Source: Dasania phycosphaerae (lineage in GTDB: Bacteria > Pseudomonadota > Gammaproteobacteria > Pseudomonadales > Dasaniaceae). Taken from it: a DNA stretch of 64,000 bases. How positions within the stretch are numbered: the stretch's first letter is position 1; every line of letters starts with the position of its first letter. The notes under the pieces are model-generated. The model saw nothing but the letters and a program-made list of their open reading frames with translations, was not told where the DNA came from and ran no database searches. Shown here in pieces: positions 8,946 to 18,351 of this stretch. A program made the position numbers and the translations under genes. The DNA lies in contig NZ_JAPTGG010000004.1 in NCBI RefSeq assembly GCF_026891035.1, positions 62,001-126,000 of the forward strand, given 5' to 3'.

Positions 8946-11387
8946 TTAGTAAGTAAAGTCTAAACGTACGGTAAAGGTACGCTCATCACCGTAGTACACA
9001 TATTGCTCCAGCCCTGCATCAGGGCTGTTTAAACGTGAACGCTTGTACTCGGTATATTCCTCATTGAATAAATTACTTACATACATGCTTATGGTCGCAT
9101 TTTCATTGGCACTGATAGAACCCGACAGATCCCAAGTAGTATAGGAATCGGACTCATCTTGTTCCAGTGCTCTAAAATGTGATTTATAGGCACCATAACC
9201 CGTAGCGGCTAAGCGTAGGCTGGCATCTTTACCGTAGGCGGAAAACTCATAGTCTAATGCCGCATACCAGTTATACTCTGGCACCATGGTCATCTCATCA
9301 CCTTTCTCCGCAGCTAACCAAGGTGCATCCGCGGTTAATTTTGAATCGGTTTGTGAGTAATTGAAGGTACCCGTAAGCTGCTCGGAGATAACATAAGTTG
9401 TTTCAATTTCGAAACCTTCAGACCTGGCCTGGGCAGCATTACCGTAATATGAAAAACCACAGGTAGCCATATAAACATCTGTCTGCACATCGTCCCAATC
9501 TATTCTATAGATTGCAGCGCTAACACTTAGACGCTTATCTAGAAACAAACCCTTAAGGCCCAGCTCTTGGTTTTCTATAGAATCACTGTCATACACGGGC
9601 TTAAAGTACTGGGCAACAGGATCATTCCTGCAGCTTTGCGGCACGTTAGATAAACTACTACCACCAGGACGATAACCTTCTGAATATAAGTAATAAACAG
9701 ATATATCTTCTTCAGGACGATACGAGACGCTGTATTTTTGTCGATTACCATCAGCGCTGTCTTGATTGGAAGTTAGGGCTACATCCTCACCTACCCAAAT
9801 ACCTGATTCAATAAACTGCTCATCCCATTCAAAATCAAAAAAGCGAACACCACCGGTGAATTCCCACTCACCTATAGAGGTGTTTAGGGTATAGGTTAAT
9901 TCACCAAATAAAGCGGTTTCCTTAAGCTCATTTTTAATGGTGTTGATGTTATAGTTTTTAGTGGGGTCGCCATATAAGGACTGGCCTAACTGATCAATAG
10001 TCTGGGGGTTGCCATTGGCGTCATCCCAAATATAACCCCAATAATTACTGCCCCATATGGCTGAAGCTATAGCTAAAGCTTCGGGGCTACCCTCATGATA
10101 TTGAAACTGCTGATCGGGCGTTTTGCCTAACTTACTTTCATCATAGTAAAAGCCCACCGTCCAATCTATGGGGCTATCTTGATTTATGGATTGAAAGCGT
10201 AGCTCATGAGTAATGCGCTCGCCGGCAGGCATGTCTGCACCGGTATCATCATCAAAATCGTGATTAATAATCCAGGTTTTTACCAAATCGCCAGTATCGC
10301 TGCGGCTCCAATTATCCAAGCTTTGATCTTTTTTATCGCGCCATGACCCCACATAAGTCAAAGCAGCTATATCGGCAATATTGTCGTGGGTAAAATGGAT
10401 ATTAATCATATCCACTTCATCCTCTTCCCATTCGTCTACCCTTTCCCAAATAGTGAATTTATCGGGCTGGCCGCGGCCTAAAGTCGATGGTTGACGACAA
10501 TCTGGCCGCGATTGACCCGCCTCGCAACTGCCCCCGTAATAGTCTATAGCCACATCGTAACCACTCATAGCGGCGGGGTTAGGAGTAAGCTCGGCGGTGT
10601 AATAATTTGCTGGCGCAGATGCATCGGCATACTCATAACCTTCGGTATACTCCTCTGAATGGGTGTAACCAACAATTAGCTGAGCCTCCTCACTGATGTT
10701 CCAAAGCAATTGCGCCCGCAACCAACTATCTTCCTCGTAGCCCGTATTACCGGTGGCGGCATTTTCGATTTTTCCCGGTTCATAGCTGGCATTAGCAACT
10801 ATGCGCATGGCAACATCATCACTTAAAGGCACGTTCACACCTAAGTAAGCGCGATTACCGGTACCCTCAACATTTTTCTCTTTGCTTACCTGTATAGAGC
10901 CAAAAATTTCAAAGGCCTCAGTAGAAGGCTTATTAGTAATAACCTGTACTGTGCCACCTATAGCATTGGAGCCCCACAATGTCCCTTGCGGGCCGCGTAA
11001 GACCTCCACTCTCTCTGTGTCGTAAAGGTCGCCAAAATCAAAGGGCACACCATCATAGAACGTTGAGGTAGTGCCGGGGGAGCTGTCATTACCGCCACTT
11101 AACCCCCTTAAAATAAGTTGCGACCCCGTTGTTGCACCACCCGCAACCGTGCGGAAAAAATCTTCTTTATTGATTAGGTTGCGTTTTTGTATCTCGGCTT
11201 GACCAATGGTGCTTATATTCATGGGCACCTCTATCAGCGTTTCATCTCTTTTGCGCGCCGATACGATTACTTCTTCCAGCTGCATTTTTTTATCTTCTGC
11301 AAAGCTGGGCAAGCTAGCCCCGCCCGTGGCCACCAAACTGCCAGCTATCACGGCGCGTATCGCCGTGGTTAATTTCGGTGCATTCAT
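8946..11387 (-). CDS. TonB-dependent receptor
   Basis: A complete 813-residue outer-membrane receptor. A signal peptide covers about residues 1-30, a TonB-box region EEVIVSARKRDE follows, then a plug with LRGLSGG, VEVLRGPQGTLWGSNAIGGT and VQVITNKP, and a long barrel ending in FTVRLDFTY with terminal aromatics. It lacks an N-terminal signalling domain, so it is a transporter rather than a FecA-type transducer. The SARKRDE and LRGPQGTL wording matches the receptor class abundant in Cellvibrionales and sphingomonads. It is convergent with the TPR-sulfotransferase gene. Ligand unknown. Confidence 0.95.
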   Translation of the reverse strand: MNAPKLTTAIRAVIAGSLVATGGASLPSFAEDKKMQLEEVIVSARKRDETLIEVPMNISTIGQAEIQKRNLINKEDFFRTVAGGATTGSQLILRGLSGGNDSSPGTTSTFYDGVPFDFGDLYDTERVEVLRGPQGTLWGSNAIGGTVQVITNKPSTEAFEIFGSIQVSKEKNVEGTGNRAYLGVNVPLSDDVAMRIVANASYEPGKIENAATGNTGYEEDSWLRAQLLWNISEEAQLIVGYTHSEEYTEGYEYADASAPANYYTAELTPNPAAMSGYDVAIDYYGGSCEAGQSRPDCRQPSTLGRGQPDKFTIWERVDEWEEDEVDMINIHFTHDNIADIAALTYVGSWRDKKDQSLDNWSRSDTGDLVKTWIINHDFDDDTGADMPAGERITHELRFQSINQDSPIDWTVGFYYDESKLGKTPDQQFQYHEGSPEALAIASAIWGSNYWGYIWDDANGNPQTIDQLGQSLYGDPTKNYNINTIKNELKETALFGELTYTLNTSIGEWEFTGGVRFFDFEWDEQFIESGIWVGEDVALTSNQDSADGNRQKYSVSYRPEEDISVYYLYSEGYRPGGSSLSNVPQSCRNDPVAQYFKPVYDSDSIENQELGLKGLFLDKRLSVSAAIYRIDWDDVQTDVYMATCGFSYYGNAAQARSEGFEIETTYVISEQLTGTFNYSQTDSKLTADAPWLAAEKGDEMTMVPEYNWYAALDYEFSAYGKDASLRLAATGYGAYKSHFRALEQDESDSYTTWDLSGSISANENATISMYVSNLFNEEYTEYKRSRLNSPDAGLEQYVYYGDERTFTVRLDFTY

Positions 11388-11688
11388 GTATGTCCCCTTG
11401 TTACTATTTTTATAGGATTATGTGTTGGAGCCCCTAGCTCCTATCCATCCCTTAGATATTCAGCACAATCGCTGAGCGAAACAGGGGCTCCTTAGCTACA
11501 TGACGAGCAGGATTTAAAACACCGTAAAAATCTTTTTAAGCAGGGAGGCAAACATCTGTAAGCCCACTAAAACCGGGCATAGTAGAAAATGAAATAACAA
11601 GCCGAAAAGCTATGCCAAATAAAAATGGCACGGCGTAGTCATTACATTGGCTAAATAAAGAAGGGGGAAAGCGCCTTATTAAACCTGG
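11388..11688. other. Intergenic region with receptor promoter and inverted repeats
   Basis: A 301-base gap holding the leader of the receptor gene on the minus strand and the end of the motor operon. An inverted repeat (GGAGCCCCT at 11427-11435 and AGGGGCTCC at 11483-11491) lies 40-100 bases from the receptor start and could fold in its leader. No gene or clear promoter boxes were recognised. Confidence 0.4.
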
Positions 11689-11698
11689 TTAATAAGGC
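11673..11698 (-). terminator. Hairpin overlapping the stop codon at the end of the motor operon
   Basis: A perfect 10-bp stem (GCCTTATTAA at 11673-11682 with TTAATAAGGC at 11689-11698, six-base loop) spans the stop codon of the last operon gene. No strong T-run follows on the minus strand, so it may protect the transcript end or terminate weakly. Confidence 0.45.
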
Positions 11699-12633
11699 AC
11701 AAAATCCAAGGAGTAATTAACGGTGGTGGCCAAGACTTTTTCGGCACCAAAGTTAATCAGCCTAAGCCGGGATAGAATTTTTTTATTGAGCGCATCATCC
11801 CCCAGCTCACTGGAGACCAGTTTGATGGCAGTGATTTGGCCGCTGGGGGCTATCACCATTTCAAACACAAAGCGGCCTTGCAGGCTGGGGTCTGACCTTA
11901 GCGCGCGGTTATATATAGAGAAGATACGGCTTTTGTTTTTATCCATCACCCGCCGTATAGACTCATCGCTGCGGCCAGAGGCTTGCACCGCACCCGCTTG
12001 CGCCTGTTCGCTAACGGCTACCGCATCGGCATTGTCCACCTTGGTAGTTTCACGCCCCGATAAAGCGGCACCGCCGGTGTTGCGGCTGAGCTTGGCGGTG
12101 GCTATGCCACCACTGCCCTGCGCAGCCTTGCCGGTAATCACCGAGCGCTCTACTTTGGCGGCACTTTGTTCGCCGCTACTTACGGGCGTATTGTTAAGGT
12201 TTTGCACGTCTAAGCTGTCGCGCATATCCATTAAGTCATCTTGAAAGGCCAGCAGGCCCGACACCTGGGCTTGCTCGCGGGCTTTTTTAACCTCGTCCAC
12301 TACCTTGGTTTTTAATTGGGGCTTTTCTTTAGGCAGCTCTTTAGGTTTGGTTTTGGGCTGCTCTTTTTTAGGCTCAGGTTTTTTCGGTTTAGGTGGCGGG
12401 GGCGGCGGTGGAGGCAGCTCCTTTTTTTCCATAATCACTTGCGCTAGCTGTGGTGGCAGTGCCTCTTTTTTCTCGCGGCTAATTTCTTTTACCGGCATAA
12501 AGGGCACGATAATCGCCACTAGGCATAAAGCAATCAAACCATTGCGTACAAAGCGCTTAAAGCGGGCATCATCGGCCTCGGTGGCCGACCAGGGTAGCTG
12601 TAGCTCTGGGCCTCTCATTAGGGCTGCAGTCAT
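11689..12633 (-). CDS. TonB-like energy transducer with AgmX/PglI-type C-terminus (GltG/GltJ-like)
   Basis: A 314-residue inner-membrane protein: a short cytoplasmic start, one helix at about 32-48, then a proline/lysine-rich periplasmic stretch (residues 72-115, eight prolines in a row). A low-complexity linker and a C-terminal domain of about 95 residues follow (FSIYNRALRSDPSLQGRFVFE, IKLVSSELGDD) of the AgmX/PglI kind, related to TonB. It would span the periplasm and carry force from the TolQ/TolR-type motor encoded immediately upstream. It starts right after the preceding ExbD stop codon. The family is clear. Analogy to Myxococcus GltG/GltJ rests on composition and context, recalled from memory. 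Confidence 0.85.
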   Translation of the reverse strand: MTAALMRGPELQLPWSATEADDARFKRFVRNGLIALCLVAIIVPFMPVKEISREKKEALPPQLAQVIMEKKELPPPPPPPPKPKKPEPKKEQPKTKPKELPKEKPQLKTKVVDEVKKAREQAQVSGLLAFQDDLMDMRDSLDVQNLNNTPVSSGEQSAAKVERSVITGKAAQGSGGIATAKLSRNTGGAALSGRETTKVDNADAVAVSEQAQAGAVQASGRSDESIRRVMDKNKSRIFSIYNRALRSDPSLQGRFVFEMVIAPSGQITAIKLVSSELGDDALNKKILSRLRLINFGAEKVLATTVNYSLDFVPY

Positions 12634-13164
12634 CTAACCCTCCACCGTGCTGTTTTCAACAGCCGCAGGGGCAATATGGTTAACAGCCAGGTTAATATCG
12701 CGGTAATCATTAGCCGAGCAGGTAGTCATGATTTTTTTTAGCAAGCTATAGGGCATGCCCTCGTCGCCCATAATAATCACGGCGCGGCCCAGTTTTTTCT
12801 CGCGCTCGCTTAAGTTAGCACGGCGCTGTGCTTGATATTGCAGCTCTTTTGCCAGGGCTGTGATGGTGGCTTCATTAATGCTGTCATCGGCATTAAAGGC
12901 GGCGCCCAAGCGCTGGCCTTGCATAATTATGTCTTTATCGCTGATTTTAATGGTGAGGCTAAGCTCGGGTTTTTTCTCGGCCACAGATTCAGGCAGGCTG
13001 ATGTTTTTATCGCTGGACAGCACTTCTACATCGCCGCTGTTAACCATCAGGAAGAACACCAGAATGGTGAATATATCCATTAGCGATACTAGGTTTAATT
13101 TAGGCTGGCCACTGTGGCGCTTGTGGTTGCGGGCCATGCGCTTGGCGCGTAGTGAGCTTTTCAT
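12634..13164 (-). CDS. ExbD/TolR-family protein (Asp retained)
   Basis: A 176-residue inner-membrane protein with a basic start, a single helix at about 23-41 and a periplasmic domain. The helix contains LVSLMDIFTILVFFL, with D30 at the position of the proton-carrying Asp of ExbD/TolR. It should form the ion channel of the motor with the TolQ-like protein. It overlaps the neighbouring ExbD paralogue by four bases. In Agl-motor terms it would be one of the AglQ/AglS pair. The periplasmic part has a charged stretch (QAQRRANLSEREKKLGRAVII) before the last strand-helix unit. Confidence 0.9.
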   Translation of the reverse strand: MKSSLRAKRMARNHKRHSGQPKLNLVSLMDIFTILVFFLMVNSGDVEVLSSDKNISLPESVAEKKPELSLTIKISDKDIIMQGQRLGAAFNADDSINEATITALAKELQYQAQRRANLSEREKKLGRAVIIMGDEGMPYSLLKKIMTTCSANDYRDINLAVNHIAPAAVENSTVEG

Positions 13165-13718
13165 GATTCGGCTCCTACGGCTTTACTGGTATCTGTATTA
13201 GCTGGCGCATCCCCAAAGGAAATATCCGGAAACAAAGCTGCATCCACTACCGAGGCAGCGACTACCGCCTGATAAGAGCGCACGGTATCCATAGCGCTGA
13301 TGATGGTTTGGTAGTCGGTATCGGACTCAGACAATATGGTGATATTTTTTTTCTCTATGCCTTTTTCAAGCAGCCTGCGCTTTACCTCCTGCAAGGTAAG
13401 GCTAAGCAGAGCAAAGTCGTGCTGCTTTTCTTCGGCTTCGTCGTCTACAGCTTTTTTATAGATAGTTTTAACCGGCACCCCTTGCGGGAAATTAACCAGT
13501 AAATAATCCTGCCGTATCACTAGCTCTACTTGGTGGTTTTTTTCATAATTGGCCGCCTCATTCAAAGCGGACTCCGGCAACTTAACATCCACCACCGTAA
13601 TTTGTGAAAACACCATGCCCAACAACAGCACCGGCACCAGCACTATCATCAGGTTCATAAAGGCTGTGATATCGAGATCGGCATCGTCGATTTTTTTGCG
13701 CCTGAATTTTCTCATCAT
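13161..13718 (-). CDS. ExbD/TolR-family protein with Asp-to-Asn change in the membrane helix
   Basis: A 185-residue ExbD/TolR-type protein: basic start, one transmembrane helix at about 18-40, periplasmic domain with a YQTIISAMD segment typical of the family. The helix reads ITAFMNLMIVLVP. The residue matching the essential ExbD aspartate (TPFIDVML in E. coli ExbD) is N22, codon AAC. The paralogue encoded next keeps Asp. The two probably form a heterodimeric stator-like unit in which only one subunit carries the proton. The four-base overlap with the next gene and 21-base gap from the TolQ-like gene indicate a single operon. Confidence 0.9.
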   Translation of the reverse strand: MMRKFRRKKIDDADLDITAFMNLMIVLVPVLLLGMVFSQITVVDVKLPESALNEAANYEKNHQVELVIRQDYLLVNFPQGVPVKTIYKKAVDDEAEEKQHDFALLSLTLQEVKRRLLEKGIEKKNITILSESDTDYQTIISAMDTVRSYQAVVAASVVDAALFPDISFGDAPANTDTSKAVGAES

Positions 13719-13739
13719 GAAAAACTCTTTTAGTCAGGC

Positions 13740-14402
13740 TTATTTATTATCGGCTTGGCGGGTGCGTACCACTTGTTTGTTGCCCAGGGCGTTTAACACT
13801 TTCACCCCGGCCATTTCTAAACTATCGACTATCTCTGAAGTTTTGGTTTGCAATAAGCTGTGAAACAACAATAAGGGTATCGCCGAGATCAAACCAAAGG
13901 CGGTGGTATTCATGGCCACCGAAATACTGTTGGATAATAAGGTCGCTTTTTCGGCGGGGTCGGCATTGGCCACCGCACTAAAGGCTGCGATCAAACCTAT
14001 GATGGTACCTAATAAACCCAACAGCGTTGAAATATTAGCCAGCGTTGCCAAATAGGGTGTGCGCTTTTCTAAGCGAGGTAAGGCTTCCATGATGCCCTCT
14101 TCCATGGCGTACTCTACATCGTCGCGGCGGTTGCTGGTGCTAAAGCGGGCCAGGCCTGCGCCTACGATTCTATACATAGGTATGCTGGAGCGAGTAGAGC
14201 CCTCCACGATTTTAGCGTACTCACCCTTGTTTAAAGCGGGCAATAGCTGATCAAAGGCTTTTTTATTGGCCCCTTTGGCGGCGGTTAGCACTAACCAGCG
14301 CTCTATTGCTATAGCCACACCTATGACTAACACCACGGCTATAGGGTACATAAAGGCCCCGCCAGTCTGAAAAAAACGCAAAATTGTATCTAACATATCC
14401 AT
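13740..14402 (-). CDS. MotA/TolQ/ExbB proton channel family protein
   Basis: The channel subunit of about 220 residues. It has a first helix (AFMYPIAVVLVIGVAIAIERW), a cytoplasmic loop (YAMEEGIMEALPRLEKRTPYLATLANISTLLGLLGTI) and two further helices, with the usual family signature before helix 2 (LGLLGTIIGLIAAF) and NTTAFGL in helix 3. I start at ATG 14402 because AGGA lies at a proper distance; a TTG at 14408 is also in frame. It energises the ExbD pair and the TonB/AgmX-like protein downstream. A 138-base gap separates it from the small secreted-protein gene, so an internal promoter is possible. Confidence 0.94.
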   Translation of the reverse strand: MDMLDTILRFFQTGGAFMYPIAVVLVIGVAIAIERWLVLTAAKGANKKAFDQLLPALNKGEYAKIVEGSTRSSIPMYRIVGAGLARFSTSNRRDDVEYAMEEGIMEALPRLEKRTPYLATLANISTLLGLLGTIIGLIAAFSAVANADPAEKATLLSNSISVAMNTTAFGLISAIPLLLFHSLLQTKTSEIVDSLEMAGVKVLNALGNKQVVRTRQADNK

Positions 14403-14546
14403 GATCAATCCTATTATGACTATCGCTGTAGCAAAAGAAGGGTAAAAAGTGAGGCGCTAGCTTTTTACGCTTTTATTATTAAATTATTAAAAATGCGGTC
14501 GCAAAACACCACCGCTGTTTGTTAAAACTGCTAACCCTATGGCATT

Positions 14547-14831
14547 TTAAGGGCTTTTAGCGGCGGCTTTGTCGGCTAATTGCTGTTTAAAGCGCAGCTC
14601 GCGTAAAAACTCTTCTCTATCTATGCGGCTAAACACATCGCTGGTAATGCCCTGCATAGGCTGATAATTAAGCTGCACTCTATCGGCTTTTTGCCAGGGC
14701 ATAATATATAACACTTTCGGTTGCTCCTGGTTACCTTTGACGGTGCTTTGTAAGGTAACCACCGGCTGCTGAGCCAATGCCGACAAAGGCAACAGCAGCG
14801 CACACAATACTATCGCTGGATAATTTTTCAT
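14547..14831 (-). CDS. Small secreted protein of the motor operon
   Basis: A 94-residue protein with a signal peptide (about residues 1-20, ending ALA-QQ), then a mostly beta domain (VVTLQSTVKGNQEQPKVLYI, MPWQKADRVQL) and a charged helical tail. I do not recognise the family. It overlaps the upstream TPR lipoprotein gene by four bases, so it should be made with the machine and sit in the periplasm. Segments like VLYIMPWQ suggest a scaffold or assembly factor, but nothing catalytic is visible. Confidence 0.75.
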   Translation of the reverse strand: MKNYPAIVLCALLLPLSALAQQPVVTLQSTVKGNQEQPKVLYIMPWQKADRVQLNYQPMQGITSDVFSRIDREEFLRELRFKQQLADKAAAKSP

Positions 14832-15514
14832 CCGGCAGCCTCCTGTTTTTGTAGTCGCCGCTCTACATCAATCACCCAACCCTGCACCTGTTTATAGGCC
14901 TTATCGGGGCTAAAGTCGGGCTGGGCTTGCTCGCGCAACTGTAAATACTGCTGATAATGCTGCTTGGCATCGGCTAAGCGCCCCATGTATAACTCATATA
15001 AAATGCCTAGGTTACGGTGGCTATCGGCATCATACTGCCATACCGCTATGGCTTTTTGATAATAGTTTTCGGCATCACTAAAACGGCCCTGCTGCCTAAG
15101 AAAAATAGCGTAGCGGTTGTAGGCGCTTAAATTATTTTTATTGACTTGTATAGCCTTGCGGTAATACTGCTCGGCCTGTTTCGGCTGGCCCTGTTGCTCG
15201 GCCACTATGGCCAGGTTTAATACTGGCCCTGAGTACTCGGGGTAGTGTGCAACTATCCACTGCAAATGCTGTTCAGCCTGCTGCCACTGTTCAGCCGCCA
15301 TAGCCTCACGGGCAGCGGCGTAAACTTTTTTGGCCTCGCTGGCGGCAGGCTTGGCCTGTTGTTGATAAGGGCTGATTAGGGGTTGGGCTGCGGCCTGCTC
15401 TGTATTGGCCCCGGGGCTGACCTCTGAACTAGTCCCAGCCTGCTCTGTTAGCGAGCTACAAGCCGACAGCAGTATAAGCAGCGCTAAGCCGCAATAGTGA
15501 GAGTAGTTAGCCAT
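14828..15514 (-). CDS. TPR lipoprotein of the motor operon
   Basis: A 228-residue lipoprotein: signal sequence with lipobox LLSAC (Cys about residue 19), a disordered Ala/Gln-rich linker, then about four tetratricopeptide repeats (residues 65-205: PVLNLAIVAEQQGQPKQAEQYY, NRYAIFLRQQGRFSDAENYY). It should be anchored in the outer membrane and act as a protein-binding scaffold. Size and layout resemble GltE-type TPR lipoproteins of the Agl/Glt machine, from memory. It overlaps the 945-residue TPR gene by one base and the 94-residue protein gene by four. Confidence 0.88.
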   Translation of the reverse strand: MANYSHYCGLALLILLSACSSLTEQAGTSSEVSPGANTEQAAAQPLISPYQQQAKPAASEAKKVYAAAREAMAAEQWQQAEQHLQWIVAHYPEYSGPVLNLAIVAEQQGQPKQAEQYYRKAIQVNKNNLSAYNRYAIFLRQQGRFSDAENYYQKAIAVWQYDADSHRNLGILYELYMGRLADAKQHYQQYLQLREQAQPDFSPDKAYKQVQGWVIDVERRLQKQEAAG

Positions 15515-18351
15515 TAGTGTATTGCCTCCATTAAATATTCTACGCTTTCTTCCTTGTTGTAACGGGCGGGCAATAGTTGTTTTAATGCGCTAAAGCTTTC
15601 TTTTACCCAGTCATCGTAGACACCGTTCCAGCTATTTTCTATGTTTTGCTCGTGTATGGCTATGGCTTTTTCTTCAAAGGGGTAGGCTTGTTCTTCCAAT
15701 AGAATTTCGTATTGCTCTAACGCCAGCTCATCCAAATTACCGGGGCGCTCTGAATTAATTAAGTCACGACTAAGCTGACCATACACTGCCGCTAAACGGT
15801 ATAGCGATAAGGTAGCAAAGTCGGCCACGCCATAGCTTGCCGTTTGCTGGTAACGCTCTAGTGCCAGATTTAGGGCCTTTTTCTTTTTTTGTAGCGAACG
15901 TTTAATGGGCAGGGTGAGCTTGATAGATTTAAAGGCTTGATAGGCATCATCGGCAAACACACTGGAGGCCATGGCCGCTAAATAACGTGAACGCTCGCTG
16001 CGCTGCTGTTGATCCGCTTTTATTATGCGCTTTAACCAAAAGCGGCGCTTGCTATCCTCACCTGCTGCCAAATACAAGTCATTAAGTTTGTTCATGGCTT
16101 CTAAATTAATAGCAACAGGTTGCTTATACCCGTGGGCATAGTCGCGGTAATGGCTGATGGCCTGGCTGGCATTGCCCGCTTTTTCGTATAGCTCTGCCGT
16201 TAAAAACAGTAGCTGGGCTTTTTGCGCTGGGTCTTGTTCGTTGTGATAAACCACGGCTAATTCATCGGCGGCCAAGCCCCACTGCTCAGTCTCTTGATAG
16301 ATAACCGCCAGGGTCGCGCCCATGCTTGCGGTTAAAGAGTGCTGGGGGTAGCGCTGGCGAAAGTCCAGTAATAGTGCGGCGGCTTTATCCCAGTCCTTAA
16401 TTGCATAGTAACTATTGGCGGCATCATATTGGGCGTTAAGCCTTATGCTGCTATCGGGCGCTTTAGCCATCACCCGGCTAAAATGCTGTGCTGCGATTAA
16501 ATGCTGATTAGCGGCCAAGGCTTGCTCGCCCTGCTTGTAAATACTGGCGGCATAGCGCTCGTTGAGATCTTTAAGGCGTTTATCCTTGGTGGGTAATAAT
16601 GCCAGCACTTCGCTATAGCTGGTTTCAGCATAAAAATAATCTTGGGTATCAAATGCACTTTGCGCTATCACCAGCCATGCGGAAATGACTAAATGCTTAT
16701 CGCTGCTTGCTTGATAAAGTCTGTTGCCCGGCGTCAGCGCTAAGGCGGTATTGATTGCTTGTTGATGCTGCCCCAAAGCCAGCTGCGCCTGAGCGCTGTT
16801 AATTTGTATAGCTGGGCTGCGAGTATCGCTGGGGAAGGCTTGCGTAAAACGCAGGCTGCTATCAATTTTTGCTTGCGCGATAGCCTGCTGTGTAAGCGCG
16901 TAGCTCTCATCGTCCGATGCGGGCAGCGGTAATTTGTCATAGGCCAGTATGGCGGCATAGCCCGCCTCTGCAGCTTTATCGCTGTGGCTATAGTGATAGG
17001 CTACACGCTCATAGCTGTCTATGGACGCCTGATAATTACCAGACTCGTAGTAGGCCTCGGCCAATAAAAACAACATATCTGCAGCACGCTCATGGCGCGG
17101 GAAGCTCTCTACAAATAAGTCGTAGTAGTGAGCTGCGGTTTGATAATCTTGCTGCTCTTGCGCCTGCTGCTTGCTGTCGGCCTGTTGCGCCAGTGTGTGA
17201 TAGTAAGAGGCCAGCTCGGTCATATAGTTTTGCAGTTTGTCATCAATGGCGTTTTTAATAGCGCCACTGCGGCTTTGCCAGTAACCACCCGCGTGTTGGT
17301 TATCGCCCACAAAATTAATTTTGCCCTGTAATACCTCTTGCCTAAAACCACCCTGCTGATACACCTCTATTTGGGCAATTTGATATTGGTAACGCTGATC
17401 CGCCTGGGGGTAACGTTCCACAAAAGCCTGATAGCTGTCGGCACTGTCTTTATAGCGCTGCAGGTTTAAATAATAACTGGCCAGGCTTTGGTATAGCTGC
17501 GCGGCATAATGGCGCTCACCCATACGGTCTAAGGTTTCGTTTAAGCTTTGTACGCCCTCTAGGGTAGAAAAACTCACGCTTAACATGCGCAGGCTGTCAT
17601 TGACCATCTCTTGGTCGCCGCGCTCCCGGGCTATCCCCTCACCGGCATACTGCAGCATTAAATCCAGCGTTAAAACAAAGTTTTCTATAGCATCATCATA
17701 ATGCGCTGACTTAAAGCGCGACCACGCCAACATATAGTGGGCGTTTTGATAATACAGGCCTTCGCCTCTGGCAATCACATTGCTATAGCCTTGAGCTGCC
17801 GCTTGATATTTGCCCGCCGAAAAATTACTTTCCGCTAAACGAAATTGTGACTCCACATAACGTGACGAGTCTTGGTGCTCAACTACCAAGCCATTTAAAA
17901 TGGCCAGGGACTTTTCTTGCTCGCCGTTCATTTCATAGGCACGGGCCAGCTGGTATAAATGCTGATCGCGCTTAGCATCCTGCGGGTTATCTGCCAATAG
18001 GCTTTCATAGGCGGCAATAGTAGCGGCAAATAATTTTTGCTCACTGCTTGTGCTTTGCGCTAGCAAGGCTTCGCTGCGCTGCATTTCTATACCTGCCAAA
18101 CGGCTATTAACTTGCCGTTTCACTTCGCGGTCGTCACTGGCCTGTAGCGCAGCTAAATATAGCTCACGTAATTCCTCAAGATTGGCGCTAGGTAATTGTT
18201 GGCTTTTGACTGGTAAATAGGCAGGTTGCAAATCGGCTAAGGTAGCAATTTGTTCAGCCTGCTCACCGCCAAACATAGAGCAGGCCGAGAGGCTAATACT
18301 GAGCGCCAGCAGCGTGGCTTTATTCATTGCTCTATTCACTACTCTATTCAT
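15514..18351 (-). CDS. Large TPR lipoprotein of the motor operon (GltD/AgmU-like by layout)
   Basis: A 945-residue protein with a lipobox (SISLSAC, Cys about residue 24) and almost continuous helical repeats of TPR/Sel1/YbgF type (for example LYQLARAYEMNGEQEKSLAIL, MLFLLAEAYYESGNYQASIDSYERV). It looks like a very long periplasmic scaffold. The layout resembles the big TPR proteins of the Myxococcus glide machinery, an analogy rather than a shown homology. It overlaps both neighbours by one and eight bases. No enzymatic motif is visible. Confidence 0.87.
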   Translation of the reverse strand: MNRVVNRAMNKATLLALSISLSACSMFGGEQAEQIATLADLQPAYLPVKSQQLPSANLEELRELYLAALQASDDREVKRQVNSRLAGIEMQRSEALLAQSTSSEQKLFAATIAAYESLLADNPQDAKRDQHLYQLARAYEMNGEQEKSLAILNGLVVEHQDSSRYVESQFRLAESNFSAGKYQAAAQGYSNVIARGEGLYYQNAHYMLAWSRFKSAHYDDAIENFVLTLDLMLQYAGEGIARERGDQEMVNDSLRMLSVSFSTLEGVQSLNETLDRMGERHYAAQLYQSLASYYLNLQRYKDSADSYQAFVERYPQADQRYQYQIAQIEVYQQGGFRQEVLQGKINFVGDNQHAGGYWQSRSGAIKNAIDDKLQNYMTELASYYHTLAQQADSKQQAQEQQDYQTAAHYYDLFVESFPRHERAADMLFLLAEAYYESGNYQASIDSYERVAYHYSHSDKAAEAGYAAILAYDKLPLPASDDESYALTQQAIAQAKIDSSLRFTQAFPSDTRSPAIQINSAQAQLALGQHQQAINTALALTPGNRLYQASSDKHLVISAWLVIAQSAFDTQDYFYAETSYSEVLALLPTKDKRLKDLNERYAASIYKQGEQALAANQHLIAAQHFSRVMAKAPDSSIRLNAQYDAANSYYAIKDWDKAAALLLDFRQRYPQHSLTASMGATLAVIYQETEQWGLAADELAVVYHNEQDPAQKAQLLFLTAELYEKAGNASQAISHYRDYAHGYKQPVAINLEAMNKLNDLYLAAGEDSKRRFWLKRIIKADQQQRSERSRYLAAMASSVFADDAYQAFKSIKLTLPIKRSLQKKKKALNLALERYQQTASYGVADFATLSLYRLAAVYGQLSRDLINSERPGNLDELALEQYEILLEEQAYPFEEKAIAIHEQNIENSWNGVYDDWVKESFSALKQLLPARYNKEESVEYLMEAIH

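Noticed and set aside
11689..14408. A plain ExbB-ExbD-TonB system for the adjacent TonB receptor
   Set aside because: Two ExbD-like genes, an AgmX/PglI-type C-terminus and operon linkage to TPR and heme genes fit a dedicated motor better; the receptor is transcribed separately.
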